From Coenobita brevimanus (taxonomy: Eukaryota; Arthropoda; Malacostraca; Decapoda; Coenobitidae): 64,000 bases of DNA. Of the stretch, positions 35,883 to 45,967 are shown in pieces. Made by a program: the position numbers and the translations under genes. The notes under the pieces were generated by a model. The model was not told the DNA's origin and did no database searches. It worked only from the letters and a program-made list of their open reading frames with translations. Position 1 is the stretch's first letter. The number at the start of each line of letters is the position of its first letter. The DNA lies in contig CM064663.1 in the NCBI GenBank assembly GCA_032717465.1, positions 14,644,989 to 14,708,988 of the forward strand. Direction: 5' to 3'.

Positions 35883-37128
35883 ATCAAAATTTGCATTTAG
35901 AAAGCTTAATTTTTAAACCCGCATCACTAAGCTTTTGTAAGAGTAAGTCTAATTTCTTGAGATGATCCGTAATATTTTTCGCTGCGATTATAATATCGTC
36001 AAGATAAACAAATATTCCTTGTCCTAAAAATCCGGACAATACGTAATTCATAAGACGCTGGAATGTGCCTGGGGCTGTCCTCAGTCCCATCGGCATCCTT
36101 GTATATTGGTAGTGGCCTCTATTTATGGAAAAGGCATTGTATTTACGTGACTCCTCTGCAACCGGTATTTGATAATAGCCATTTAGTAGATCAATTGTTG
36201 AGAATATATTATTTTCCGGTCCAGTATTCTGTAGAACGTCGCTTAGCAATGGCATGTGAAATCGGTCTGGGATTGTGTGATTGTTTAGTTGACGGTAATC
36301 TACTACTGCACGCATTTCTCCATTTCGTTTGGGCACGAAGAATAATGGGGCATTCCACGGGGAGACTGAAGGTTCAATAATTCCAAGTTTTAACATTTCA
36401 TCGACATACTGATTTGCAAGTGTACGTTGGGAGTGTGGGATGCGGTAGGCTGATATGAAAATTGGTGGTGTTTCTGGGTGCACATTAATCTTGTGATTAA
36501 TCAGGTTAGTACACCCTAATTGTTCTCCGGGTAATGCTACAGTGTCCCTGTGTGTTTCCAGCAGGGTTAACAAATCATTTTCTTCATCAAATTCACCTGA
36601 GTTAATTAAATTCTCTTTTATGCTTTCTCTATCCGTAGATTTTATCTCACTTGTCACTCCAGCTATAACTATTTCCTTCACAGGGGTGGGACATTTTTCA
36701 GTATTAACTATGCAAGTCTCTTTTTTCAATTGAACTTCCCCATTCATGTGATTAATTATGAATATCTGAGTTTGCCCTTCGTCATTCATCTGACATAATG
36801 CGTTTTCTACTGACAATCCCTTTACTTTACATAATTCTTCTAAGACAAGAACAGTACTATTCCGTAATTTACTCTTTATGGTAACTTTCATGTAGGAATT
36901 AGGTGGAATAACTGAATCATTGGTGAGATGGGCTGGAAAAACTGATAAATCAGTACTGTTATCTGGGTCACTAATTCTGGAGGCTGGGGCTGGTGGTGGG
37001 AGTGGATCTATACACCCATCTGTTTGTGTATGTTTGTTTAAGCTTTTAATATTACCAATTCTTTTTGGTTCTCTTTTACTAATCGGTGATTCCTCTATGA
37101 ATTCATTGTCAAAGTCTATTCCATTCAT
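35883..37128 (-). pseudogene. Gypsy reverse transcriptase
   Basis: RT motifs in order: LKLGIIEPSVSPWNAPLFFV, AVVDYRQLNNHTIPDR, FSTIDLLNGYYQIPV, MPMGLRTAPGTFQRLMNYVL, and the catalytic GIFVYLDDIIIAA. The N-terminal 150 residues are a linker downstream of the protease. The frame ends in a TGA at 35884-35886, right after KLSKCKF. That codon lies outside the TTAA insertion, so the nonsense change is independent of it. The start at 37128 overlaps the protease frame by 20 nt. Confidence 0.9.
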
Positions 37129-37474
37129 TTGTGGGAGTATAGTTTATGTTCTCTGCTCTCATGCATCTTAAGCCCAGTAACATATGAGCTTTAATTGCTA
37201 AGTTTTCAACGATATAGAAAAATGCAGAGAATGGTCTACTAGTCTCTGTGAAATTGATATTTATCCTTATCATACCTTTTACTGTATTTTTTTTTCCATC
37301 TACCGTGTTTAAATCGAAATCAGCTTCTTCCAGAAAAGTTACTTTCTTATTTTTAAGAATTCTATTTATTTCTTCATGTGTTATTAAGTTCACTGGAGAG
37401 CCTGTGTCTAAAAATAGGGAAACGTTTTGATCCTCACATACAGCTGGTATCAAGATACACTCATTTCCCAACAT
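37109..37474 (-). pseudogene. Gypsy aspartic protease
   Basis: Retropepsin-type domain with VSLFLDTGSPVNLITHEEI (active-site DTGS) near its start and a hydrophobic MLLGLRCM near its end, where the family has an ILLG/IIG block. It lies in the -1 frame relative to gag and overlaps the RT frame by 20 nt, so expression would need frameshifting or a fused frame. Upstream of its ATG the frame is open back to about 37515. Confidence 0.85.
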
Positions 37475-37506
37475 GCCTCCTATGTGAATTTTAGACTTGC
37501 TTTTCT

Positions 37507-38916
37507 TTACGTTTGTTCATTTTTTGTCATGACTTGGTCTTCCCCCGATTTGAACATAGACACAATTTTTTCTACTGTTTTGCAGTTACTGGTCCAGTGC
37601 CCTTGGCATCTATGATGCCTACAGTAAGGTCCAAATCTTTGTCTTTTGTCTATCCTCTTTTGTTTTGATAAAGCACAATGTCCTGGTTTTGCACAATAAT
37701 GACATAGAATGGACCTATCTCTTGACTGCGACCTAAGAGGTGACTTCCCATATGTAGTGTTGTTTGTGGCGCGAGATCTGCTTGGGCTGCGCAAAAATTT
37801 ATGAAACTGCCTGTAGCCTGGTGTTTGTGATCGAACCCTCATCACGTTTAGTTGTTTGCTCTGCCTGCTTTCGGGTCGCGATCGATTTTGTTCTCTGTTT
37901 GGGGTCGGTGTAGATGTTTTCACAGCTGATACTGTCTCAGGTATTCTCATTCTACTAGAATGTGCGGGTGTGTCGACCATACCTGCTTTACTGCACTGCA
38001 TCTCTACCTCGTTCATTAAGTCTAGTAAGCACATGCCTGGGGTGTACGCGATCGTCTTGGCGATCTTAAGGGTCCTATCAGGTAATTTACACAAAGCAGC
38101 TGCATAACCAATCATGTCCACGACGAGGTCTGGGGACATCTTTCCGTCATCTGTTATCCAATTTGAGTTTTCCAAAGTAACTAACAATGATCTTTTGATT
38201 GTGGAGACATCAGCAGTTATTTCACTGAGCACATGGTTTGTAGTGTGCTCCCTTACAAGATTTACAATCTTATGTAATTCTGGAATTATAGCTGACAAGA
38301 AGTTCATACCTCCAGAAAATTTCTTCAAAAATTCAGTTTTAAATTCATCATATGTCCTAGCCTTGAGGAGCTTATCTGATCTCAATAAATTGCTTGCTGG
38401 ACATCTTTCCTGGCTTATGCAAGATGAAAAAATGACAATTTTCTCTTGTTCATCGAGGATGAGGCGCTTGAACATTTGTTCGCACTGACTGACCAATGAA
38501 ATGACGTCAATACGATCTCTTTCTGTGCCAGAGAATTTTGGGGCAGTTTTATCTTCATGGTAAACATAAACATGAGGTGGGGAAGTTTGATCCGCGGTAT
38601 TTGTTTTGTAATTCATTTTCACTGTATGCTCTGTTAATTTAACTTGGACTTGCTTATCGTTGTGTGAGGGAATGGTGGAATAGGTTCGGCCGAAATGGTG
38701 AACCCTGTTAAATATATTGGCATACATGTGCAAGTCTTCGACAAAGTCCTCACTTGCTACGTCAGAGGGGGTTTCCCACTCATCATCTGGAACTGACGTA
38801 TTTGTTTCTTGATCTTTAGTTTGTGTTGAGTTTTGTACAATGGGTGTGTTGCCTTGGTGCTCTCCTAATTGTGAATCTGTTGTTGGAGCTAATTATTTTT
38901 CATCTGGTATTAACAT
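37507..38916 (-). pseudogene. Gypsy Gag
   Basis: The likely ATG is at 38916-38914, with an early TAA at 38893-38895 after seven codons. The frame is then open to 37507. The N-terminal half is capsid-like (KFSGTERDRIDVISLVSQCE; Phe/Leu-rich). The C-terminal third is Arg/Ser-rich (SRPESRQSKQLNVMRVRS; RSPSRSRATNNT) and carries two Cys/His clusters: CHYCAKPGH lacking the fourth ligand, and CRHHRCQGHWTSNC. It would bind genomic RNA and assemble particles. The degraded first knuckle and early stop suggest decay. Confidence 0.8.
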
Positions 38917-39038
38917 GGGTGGTGGCGAAAATATCCCTGTCATTAAGGTCTGGTGTTATGAAATACGCCTTTTGTTTATGTCTTAACTAAATAGATGAGT
39001 AAATGAGTTGTAATAAATGATAGATAGTGAGTGTATAA

Positions 39039-39102
<64 letters not shown>

Positions 39103-39854
39103 GTAAAGGAGTTGAATATACCTAATTTTAGGACTGAGAAGAAATGAGTAAGTATAATTTCACCCACTTCATACAGATCGGAGAGGGGTGTCGATGCAAC
39201 TGTTGATCTCGGAAGAAAAATGCAGGGTTGATTGAAGATCTCTTGATAATTCTAGTGCTGTGATGATGGACGATATTACTCAGGAAATTCTATGGCCTGG
39301 TGTTTGTGGTGATTAACACCTGTCACAGGCAAACATCAGCATAGAACGTCGAATTTCCAACTCAATACTGTGGAAATGAATGAGTATGAGTAGGAGCTAT
39401 GTGAATAATGAGTAATGAGTAGTGGTTGAGAAGTGCCTGGTGTCAGTCAAACGTTGCTTGGCGTGGCCTTATGTCAGCAAACTTGCGTTGTGATGTCATC
39501 TCAGCAGATACACATGGTGATGTCAGCTTCCCACACTGGTAGCTGTGGTGAGTAACTGAGTAACGATGCATAACCTGGGTGAAGAAAGGTGAGTAAGATG
39601 CGTTATAAATGTGGTTCTGATGTTTTGCTATGTGTCTTGACCTCTGCGTCAGTGATGGAGGTAGGCGGGAGAGAGTGTTGGGGTTTTGTGTGCTTGTTGC
39701 TTTGGTCTTTCTTTTTGTAGGCTCATAGGCTTGTAGGCTGTATTTTGTAGGAATTCACTGTAGAACTGAAGCTAATCTTGTAGAGTCTCGCCAGCTTTTG
39801 TAGAAATTCACTGTTGATTTGAAGACGAGGTCCGTACGTTCGCTGCCAACCAAA
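38917..39854 (-). other. Gypsy 5' leader with candidate primer-binding site
   Basis: Non-coding leader between the 5' LTR and gag, containing the (TA)n tract at 39042-39095. Directly inside the LTR the minus strand reads TTTGGTTGGCAGCGAACG (about 39854-39837). A TGG-starting primer-binding site is expected here, but I could not assign the tRNA. Confidence 0.55.
39042..39095. repeat. (TA)n microsatellite in the Gypsy leader
   Basis: Pure TA tract of about 54 bp. Confidence 0.97.
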
Positions 39855-40362
39855 TGTGCCTCTCGATTCTTGTAGCGGGAGATAAAGATGAATACAGGGA
39901 GTTTATCTTGATTTATTATCTTCAGAGCAAATCTTAAGTTGAGCAGTGTATGTATTACAGAGACTGAATACACTAAGTAAGTCTAGTTGGACCCCTCTTC
40001 TTGTTCACTCTCTCCACTACCTGTCGGTTCTATAGCTAGCCTCCTTCTGAGCTCTGCTTCCTAAGTTCTGGTGTAGCAGGGGTCGTGTCACGTGTGTTAC
40101 ACTGTTGTTGGAATGTTCTAGAAACCTGTGTGTGAGTATGTGTGTATGTGTGTGCATGGTCACTAGGCATTGTTCGTATGCTATCTTGCTGACACACTAC
40201 CTATATCATCCCCTGACTTGCTACTTCCTGTGTCTTGTCAACATTTCCTCAGTTACACTTGCAAGATCATTTCCCGTTCCCAGGCTTGCCTGGTGCTCTG
40301 TCTATCTATCTATTTATCTAGCTATCTATTATGATTTGTTATTATAATATGGAGTCCTAACA
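39855..40362 (-). repeat. Gypsy 5' LTR (complete, 508 bp)
   Basis: On the minus strand it begins TGTTAGGACTCC (40362) and ends GAGGCACA (39855), a TG...CA LTR. CTAC at 40363-40366 is the TSD. Interior sequence is followed by the primer-binding-site region. Confidence 0.85.
39908..39967 (-). promoter_or_regulatory. Candidate LTR initiator and polyadenylation signal
   Basis: On the minus strand TCAGTC (39967-39962) fits an arthropod initiator, and AATAAA lies about 45-50 bp further on (around 39912-39917). If used, they place the U3/R boundary near 39966, so the inverted left copy (40009-40362 equivalent) is U3 only. This is inferred from motif spacing. Confidence 0.4.
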
Positions 40363-40892
40363 CTACTATTACTGAAGGAAACTTATGGATAAAGACTGTA
40401 GATATATATAAGTGTTATATAGTAATAGAAATATAAACTGTGAGTGTTTTTATGAATAATAAATGACAACACCAGCGGCGAACTAGCGCAAGTGGGAAGG
40501 TCATACGCCCTCGTAATTTTCATTGCTTTCACAGTGGTTTTTTTTTTTTTTTTTTTTTGGACTATGAATTCCAAACTATTTGAGAATCATAGAACAGTGT
40601 TTCTAGTGATTTTATCAGGCTGTGGTAATCATATTTCGGGTTGTCAGGAGGTGTAAAGTGGAGACTTCGTTACCCAACTACAGAGGTCTCCACAAGTCCT
40701 ACGGTACTCGACGAAAGCTCAAGAAACATCCCAGGAGAAAGCTGAAGGTATGTGCCATAAGCAAATGTGATTTTAATATTCTAGGACTAATAACTGATTT
40801 TTGGCAAATATTTTTAGAGAGTCTGTCGGAGCGCGAATATGCCCGCAGGTGCCGCAAGAAAAAGCAAATCAAGCCCGCGGTTAAAGGGTTAA

Positions 40893-41114
40893 TGCCACTC
40901 CTTTAAGTGTACAGCAGGTCAGCTCTGGAACTGTTTTCCTCTGTATGTATTCCCTACTGCCTATGACCTCCAGTCTTTTAAACGCAGTGTGTCCAAGCAT
41001 CTTGAACAGATCCTCAAATTGGGAATCTATTAGCGTGTATTTCTTTTGCTTAGAGGAATCAGTTTGCACACTTGTAGCTTTAATTTTTTTTCTTGCATTA
41101 AAAAAAAAAAAAAA
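40893..41114 (+). pseudogene. Jockey-type RT, part 2 (C-terminus and poly-A)
   Basis: The reading resumes after copy A. STPLSVQQVSSGTVFL-like residues in one frame are followed by YDLQSFKRSVSKHLEQ in another, the jockey C-terminal block. The copy ends TTGCATT plus an A-run at 41100-41114. It joins part 1 (27605-28676) across the TTAA site. Confidence 0.7.
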
Positions 41115-41480
41115 GAATTGCTGCAATATAGTGCATCATACATGGAAACTGGGTTTGTTGTGATAGTAAACTAGTATTTTTTTGTGTGCAGTTCCTCTCA
41201 TGCAGTAAGAACTTAGCCAAATACGTGCTTTAGAAAAAAAAGAAAACTACGCATGTCAGAATTGGACATGACCATAGGGATAGCTCAAGTGATCTTATGT
41301 GACACAGAAAACGTACTCGCAGAGAAAGTAAAATAAATTGTAATGGCTAGTCATGTATAATAACCCTTGGCATTTCTTTTCTCTCTCTCATTCAACACAC
41401 TGTAATGCACATTGTCACTCTAAATAAACCGGAAAAATGGGCAAATAAACTGAGTTAGCCAAACGTATAAAGGGTGATGA
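41115..41480. repeat. Dispersed repeat (related to 12040-12400) and flank
   Basis: 41131-41215 shares GTTTGTTGTGATAGTAAACTAG-like wording with 12120-12165. Nothing else was recognised up to the start of LINE C. Confidence 0.5.
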
Positions 41481-42837
41481 TTCATTCATGTGGCAGTGGC
41501 TGCTGGCATTAGAGAGGAGTGTAAAGGGTAGGCGGCTGATAGAGAATTTTCAACAGAATAAGAAAATGTTTTGGAATGAGGTGAAAAAGGTGCGAAAGGG
41601 AGAGTCTGGGAAGGAAGAACGAGTAAAAGCAGAGGATGGAAGGATGTTAACTGAGATGGATGCAGTAAGGAAGAGATGGGCAGAGTATTTTGAAAGATTG
41701 TTAAATGTAGAGGAGGAAAGAGTGGCTGAGATTGTGGCGGATGGAAGGGTGCAAGGAATAAATGTGTTGGGAGAGTTGAATGATTCTTTGACCACGAAGG
41801 AGGAAGTGGAGAAGGCAGTAAAGGAGATGAAAACAGGGAAAGCTGCAGGTATGGATGGGTGTGCTGTGGAATGCCTGAAGGGTGGTGGAGTGACTATTGT
41901 TGACTGGTTAGTAAGATTGTTGAATGTGTGCTTTGAGAAAGGTATGGTGCCAATTGACTGGGCAAGTGCTTGTGTGGTCTCGTTGTATAAAGGCAAGGGT
42001 GATAAGTATGAATGTACTAGCTTTAGGGGTATAAGTCTGTTGAGTGTTGTAGGTAAGGTGTATGGTAGATTGTTAATTATGAGAGTTAGAGAGGGTACAG
42101 AGGGAGTGATTAGTGATGAGCAGTGTGGCTTTAGGAGAGGGAGGGGATGCGTTGATCAGGTGTTTGCTGTGAGACAAGTGTGTGAAAAGTATTTAGCGAA
42201 AGGCAAGGATGTGTTTTGAGCATTTATGGATTTAGAGAAAGCGTATGATAGAATTGATAGGGAGGCTTTGTGGACTGTTTTAAGATTGTATGGACTTGAT
42301 GGTAGGTTTCTAAAAGGGGTGAAAAGTTTTTATGTAAATAGTAGAGCGTGTGTAAGAGTGGGAAATGCTGTGAGTGATTGGTTTCCCGTGAGAGTGGGGC
42401 TGCGACAGGGATGTGTGATGTCGCCTTGGTTGTTTAATATTTACATGGATGGTGTTGTATGGGAGGTGAATGCAAGAGTTTTAGGTGGTCTGAGTCTGGT
42501 AAATGTTGATGGTGGAGATTGGAATCTGAAGCAGCTGCTGTTTGTAGATGATACTGCACTAGTGACTGATTCAGAGGAGAGATTGAGACAGTTGGTACAG
42601 GATGTGGAAGGGTGTGTGAAAGGAGGAATTTGAAAGTAAATGAGAATAAGAGTAAAGTGATGAAGTGTATGAGGTTGATAGATGGTAGGGGGATGAATAT
42701 AGGTTTGAATGGTGAGTTGCTTGAGGAGGTAGATTGTTTTAAATATCTAGGGTCACATGTTGCTGTGGATGGAAGAATAGATGCAGAAGTGAAGTTTAGA
42801 ATAAATGAAGTAGGAAAGGTGCTGGGATCCTTCGTTT

Positions 42838-43722
42838 TTAAAGGCTCCAACATGCTTGCATGTGTCGGCCTTGGTCACCTAATGGCGGCTCTCCATGCTG
42901 CACGATCCATTGCAGCCTCCCTGTTCAGTCCCTTAACCCTAAGGTCACACTTAATGACCTCGTCCCATGTCTTTCTCGGTCTACCCCTCATAACCCCACC
43001 CCCAATATTAACACTTCTCACCTTCCTCACCCAACTATCATCCCCCATCCTCTCCACATGTCCAAACCACCTCAATCTACCTCTCCTCATCACAACACCA
43101 ATACACTCCAGTCCCATCCTACCTCTCAACTCTTCCATTGTAAACCCAGCCCCTCCAGGCCTTGGACGCAGGGACGCACTGCACATCCACCTAATCATTG
43201 TCATTTCTGTACGTCTGAGCCGGCGAATGTCTTCCTCCTTCACTGCCCAGGTCTCACTGCCATACAGCATTACACTCCTAACACACGCTGCATACAAAGA
43301 CCCCTTAGCACGTAGGGAGAGCCCCCTCAATGTCAGGAGAGGCAGGAGCTCCCTGAACTTCTTCCAACCACTTCTCACCCTAGCCACAGAGCTAGCTCCA
43401 GCCCCACCTCCAGCACACAACATGTCTCCTAAATAACAAAACTCTTCCACACACTCAAGAGATTCACCAGCAAGTTCAATTCTTTCACGTCTGACGATCT
43501 CCACCTGCTCACCCCGGCACGCCGTACACATAAAATCAGCATTATCTCGCAGTCTACCTCTGATACCACTACATCTCTTATGCACCCATTTATCACACAC
43601 ACCGCACAAGATGGAATTACTTCCCACGCCCTTGTGGCAAACTGCACATGGCCACTCTCCCTCGTCTTTGACAGTACCGCCACCAACCCTAGATATCATC
43701 ACTTTTGTTTTATCAATGTCAT
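42838..43722 (-). mobile_element. LINE D fragment inserted antisense in LINE C
   Basis: About 885 bp on the minus strand, open from 43722 to about 42875. It reads KTKVMISRVGGGTVKD, then a PHD/RING-like Cys cluster (CAVCHKGVGSNSILCGVCDKW continuing to CTACRGE). Next come the RT thumb and C-terminal blocks YLGDMLCAGGGA, YAACVRSVMLYGSETWAV, RLRWFGHVERMGDDSWVRK and RGRPRKTWDEV. The RT catalytic part is missing (5' truncation). The 3' UTR ends near 42838. The Cys cluster between RT and C-terminal domain marks a family different from A, B and C. Confidence 0.82.
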
Positions 43723-43882
43723 TCGCTTAGAATGGATGTAAAGAGAAGGCTGTATGAGGGTGTTGTGGTACCGACTGCATTATATGGGGCTGAAACATGG
43801 AATATGGGTGTAGCAGAGAGTCAAAGTTTGAATGTAATGGAGATGAGGTGTCTGAGGAGTATGTGTGGAGTGACGTGTATGG

Positions 43883-44024
43883 ATCGAGTGCGAAATGATG
43901 AAGTGCAAAGGAGAACTGGAGTTGTTCGGGAGATGGCTGGTAGAGTTGAGCAGATCGAGTGCGAAATGATGAAGTACAAAGGAGAACTGGAGTTGTTCGG
44001 GAGATGGCTGGTAGAGTTGAGCAG
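43883..44024 (+). repeat. 71-bp tandem duplication in LINE C
   Basis: 43883-43953 is repeated at 43954-44024 with one G/A difference. Since 71 is not a multiple of three, it shifts the LINE C frame. Confidence 0.97.
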
Positions 44025-44563
44025 AGGGTGTTGCGATGGTTTGGGCATATGGAGAGAATGGATAATGAGCGATTGGTTAAAAAGATAACTAGATCTGATG
44101 TGAGAGGTGTAAGGCTGAGAGGAAGACCACGAATAGGATGGATGGACAGTGTGAAGAGAGCACTGGATGCGAGAGGGATGTCTGTTGAGCAAGGAAGAGT
44201 GGCTGTGCGTGACAGAAATAAATGGAGAGAAATTGTGAATGAATAAGTGATGACGCAGCCCTGAGGGGATATTCTCCCGCATTTGGTCTGATCAGCTAGT
44301 CAGGTCAGGTGCGGGTAAGGGGATGGGTCTGTTATGATGTGGCAGTTCTGCTGTTGGGCCCTGCTGCGGATGTCACTGATTGCATTGCGCAGTTGACCCT
44401 TGTGCGGTGTGGTGCGGTGAGGATCTGTCCGTTCTACCCTTTGGGGCTAAGATGTGAATGAATGTGTTTGAATGGATGAGTAAATGGAGAGTGTCATCCT
44501 GTCTCGGCTACCTCCCTTTCCTTGGGGGAAGCAGCCTAGGTATATAGATAGATAGATAGTAAA

Positions 44564-45363
44564 GGACAAGTCGGGGAATGGGGAGTATGAGTGTATGCGA
44601 GCACGGAATCCCTCTTTGTCCCAGGCTGGGACGAGGGCTGTGGGCTGTAACTACTAACTCGCCCTCATACGAAAACATCCTTTCGAGACTTTCCAAATTA
44701 CCTCCTACCTCCACAATGCCTCCACCTACAGCCGCCCTGGAGACATTTACAATGGAAAGATGATGGACAAATGAATAATCTGGTCCCTAACTGAAAGTTC
44801 AATATACTGTAATTATGCAGCCATGACTGTTTGAAAAAGCCTTCTTTCAAGGAAAAAATGCATACGTGAAGGGCTAGGCTTGTAGGACCCCATAGATTCA
44901 GGGGTTAAGAATGAAGTGAGTGTAATACTTGGGTAACTACATTCTGAAGCTGTTGGTGATAAGATAATGAACGGGAGTGGTACCAATGCTGACTGATGCC
45001 CTGTTCGGGGGACTTGAGTAGATCTACTCTTTTTGTAGACTGGTACTGTAGGACAGGTAGCGCTGGCAATTTATTTAAGATTTTGAATAGAAACTCTCTG
45101 TGAGGTACAAGAAGCTAAAAAGGGTTGCGTGAGTTAAGATGAATGATTAGAAAAGATTAGAATATTTAAGTGTTGAAGAAGTGTGGGTGTAGTACATAAG
45201 GTCAAGATTAATATAAACATGGCAAAGGATTTAATCAATTTTATTTTTATAGCAAATAAAAAAAAGGTAAACATATGCCACTTTCAACTACGTGGCGTCC
45301 TACAAAAAACTACAAATCAAAATTTGGCATTAGAGGTACGTACTTGGTTGCTGAATAACTTAC
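44564..45363. other. Intron, no gene recognised
   Basis: Sequence between the LINE C tail and the IR exon. Only short frames without motifs are seen. Confidence 0.45.
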
Positions 45364-45596
45364 CGTTTGTCAGATGCTGAGGTTTCATCATTTACAACCA
45401 AGGTCTTCATCATGGAAAATGTCCAGTGAGAAACAAGTAGAGCCCCGAGGTCTTTCCTGAGCAAGCGAGTGACCACCAGGAGCCTCGTTGACCATACCAG
45501 GAGGCGGCCATTAAGGGACCAATCGGCGAAGGCTGTGAGGAAGGCTGGGTCGTCACTCACTACCACCACCATCACGCACCACGACACCTGCCGCAG
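45364..45596 (-). CDS. IR exon: amino-terminal-domain end
   Basis: A 233-nt exon with 77 codons and two trailing bases. It reads LRQVSWCVMVVVVSDDPAFL, then AFADWSLNGRLLVWSTRLLV and HWTFSMMKTLVVNDETS. This pattern (VVVVSDDP, a Trp-Ser-Leu-x-Gly-Arg-Leu-Leu-Val-Trp stretch, then TFSMM) is typical of the N-terminal region of decapod IR/delta-like receptors, as I recall them. The acceptor CAACAG lies at 45602-45597 and a consensus donor G/GTAAGT at 45364/45363. It enters in phase 0 from the exon at 45968-46084 and leaves with CG, completed to Arg by the first base of the exon at 2746. The next exon is 42.6 kb away across the TE cluster. Confidence 0.83.
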
Positions 45597-45967
45597 CTGT
45601 TGACATCACCATGGTACAGGTTGGCTGTGTGACCTACCTGCCTCAGCAATAATGAAACTGACCAACCCACCTCAGCATTAATGTGAAAATAACCTACCTA
45701 TCTCAGCAGTGTAGTGAGTGACCAAGCTGCCTCTGCACTAATGTGAAAGTGACCCATAAGACTCACCAGTAATGTAAGAATAACCTACCCACCTCATCAG
45801 TAATGCGAGAGTGAACTACCCTCTTAAGCTGTAATGTGCGAGTGGTGAACCCACCTCAGTGGTAATGAGAGAATACCTGACTGCCTCAAGAGTTAGGTGA
45901 GAGTGACCTACCCGCCACAACAGAAGTGTGACCTTCCCACCTGAGCAAAAATGTAAGAGTGACCTAC
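45597..45967 (-). repeat. Short IR intron made of a degenerate 31-bp minisatellite
   Basis: About eleven imperfect units of 29-33 bp (mostly 31) run from about 45622 to 45967. On the plus strand each unit is built as GACCTACC(C/T), then CCTCAGCAGTAATG, then TGAGAGT. On the minus strand many units contain a GGTAGGTCAC-like word, and the genuine IR donor CAG/GTAGGT at 45968/45967 is the terminal unit. Confidence 0.85.

Larger units (their letters stand above)
29947..40362 (-). mobile_element. Gypsy-type LTR retrotransposon with env relic, inverted U3 ends
   Basis: The minus-strand order is LTR, leader, gag, protease, RT, RNase H, integrase, env. CTAC flanks both sides (29943-29946 and 40363-40366), and the copy A sequence continues across the site. 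The right LTR is complete, but the left end is only the first 354 bp of U3 in inverted orientation, so both outer ends are TGTTAGG. Copy B of the TTAA family is inserted at 34110-35882. Stops in gag, RT, integrase and env, plus frameshifts, make it a dead provirus-like copy. Confidence 0.88.
28677..40892. mobile_element. TTAA-family DNA element, copy A (split by Gypsy)
   Basis: Begins TTAACCCCTTAACAGC at 28677 and ends CGCGGTTAAAGGGTTAA at 40892, so the termini are inverted and flanked by TTAA. Net length without the Gypsy insertion is about 1.8 kb. Collinear with copy B (34110-35882) along its whole length. No transposase is visible, so it is non-autonomous. A subterminal hairpin GCATCAC-TTTC-GTGATGC lies at 28696-28713. 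It sits in a jockey LINE. TTAACCC ends and a TTAA target suggest the piggyBac superfamily. Confidence 0.82.
41488..44246 (+). pseudogene. LINE C reverse transcriptase (split)
   Basis: The first part, 41488-42837, has MKTGKAAGMDGCAVECLKGG, VVSLYKGKGDKYECTSFRGI, ISDEQCGFRRGRGCVDQVFA, FMDLEKAYDRIDREALW and LRQGCVMSPWLFNIYMDG. The catalytic box is LLFVDDTALV (FVDD) at about 42536-42565. TGA at 42217-42219 and a frameshift near 42612-42633 break it. After LINE D it continues from about 43723 with SLRMDVKRRLYEGVVVPTAL, YGAETWNMG, and a C-terminal domain with VLRWFGHMERMDNERLVKK and RGRPRIGWMD. A 71-bp tandem duplication (43883-44024) adds another frameshift. Confidence 0.85.
41480..44563 (+). mobile_element. 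LINE C: RTE-type LINE, interrupted by LINE D
   Basis: A plus-strand LINE lacking its endonuclease (5'-truncated near 41480). It has a 3' UTR from 44247 and a tail of CTTTCCTTGGGGGAAGCAGC, CTAGGTATATAGATAGATAG at about 44516-44561. A minus-strand LINE D is inserted between about 42838 and 43722, after which the reading resumes. Confidence 0.85.
2747..45363 (-). other. Giant IR intron (42.6 kb) filled with transposable elements
   Basis: This is the interval between the IR donor at 45363 (G/GTAAGT, consensus) and the acceptor at 2747. If the exon assignment is right, all TEs listed between these points are intronic insertions. Both orientations of insertion occur. The phase across the gap (2 nt + 1 nt) is consistent. 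The join itself is an inference, because two tandem IR paralogues broken by TEs could give the same picture. Confidence 0.7.

Noticed and set aside
37507..37540. Classical -1 slippery heptamer A AAA AAT near the Gypsy gag end
   Set aside because: Slippage there would run straight into a TGA in the -1 frame, so it cannot explain protease expression.
42860..43436. Plus-strand frames over LINE D
   Set aside because: Antisense of the LINE D frame, which carries the RT C-terminal and Cys-cluster motifs.
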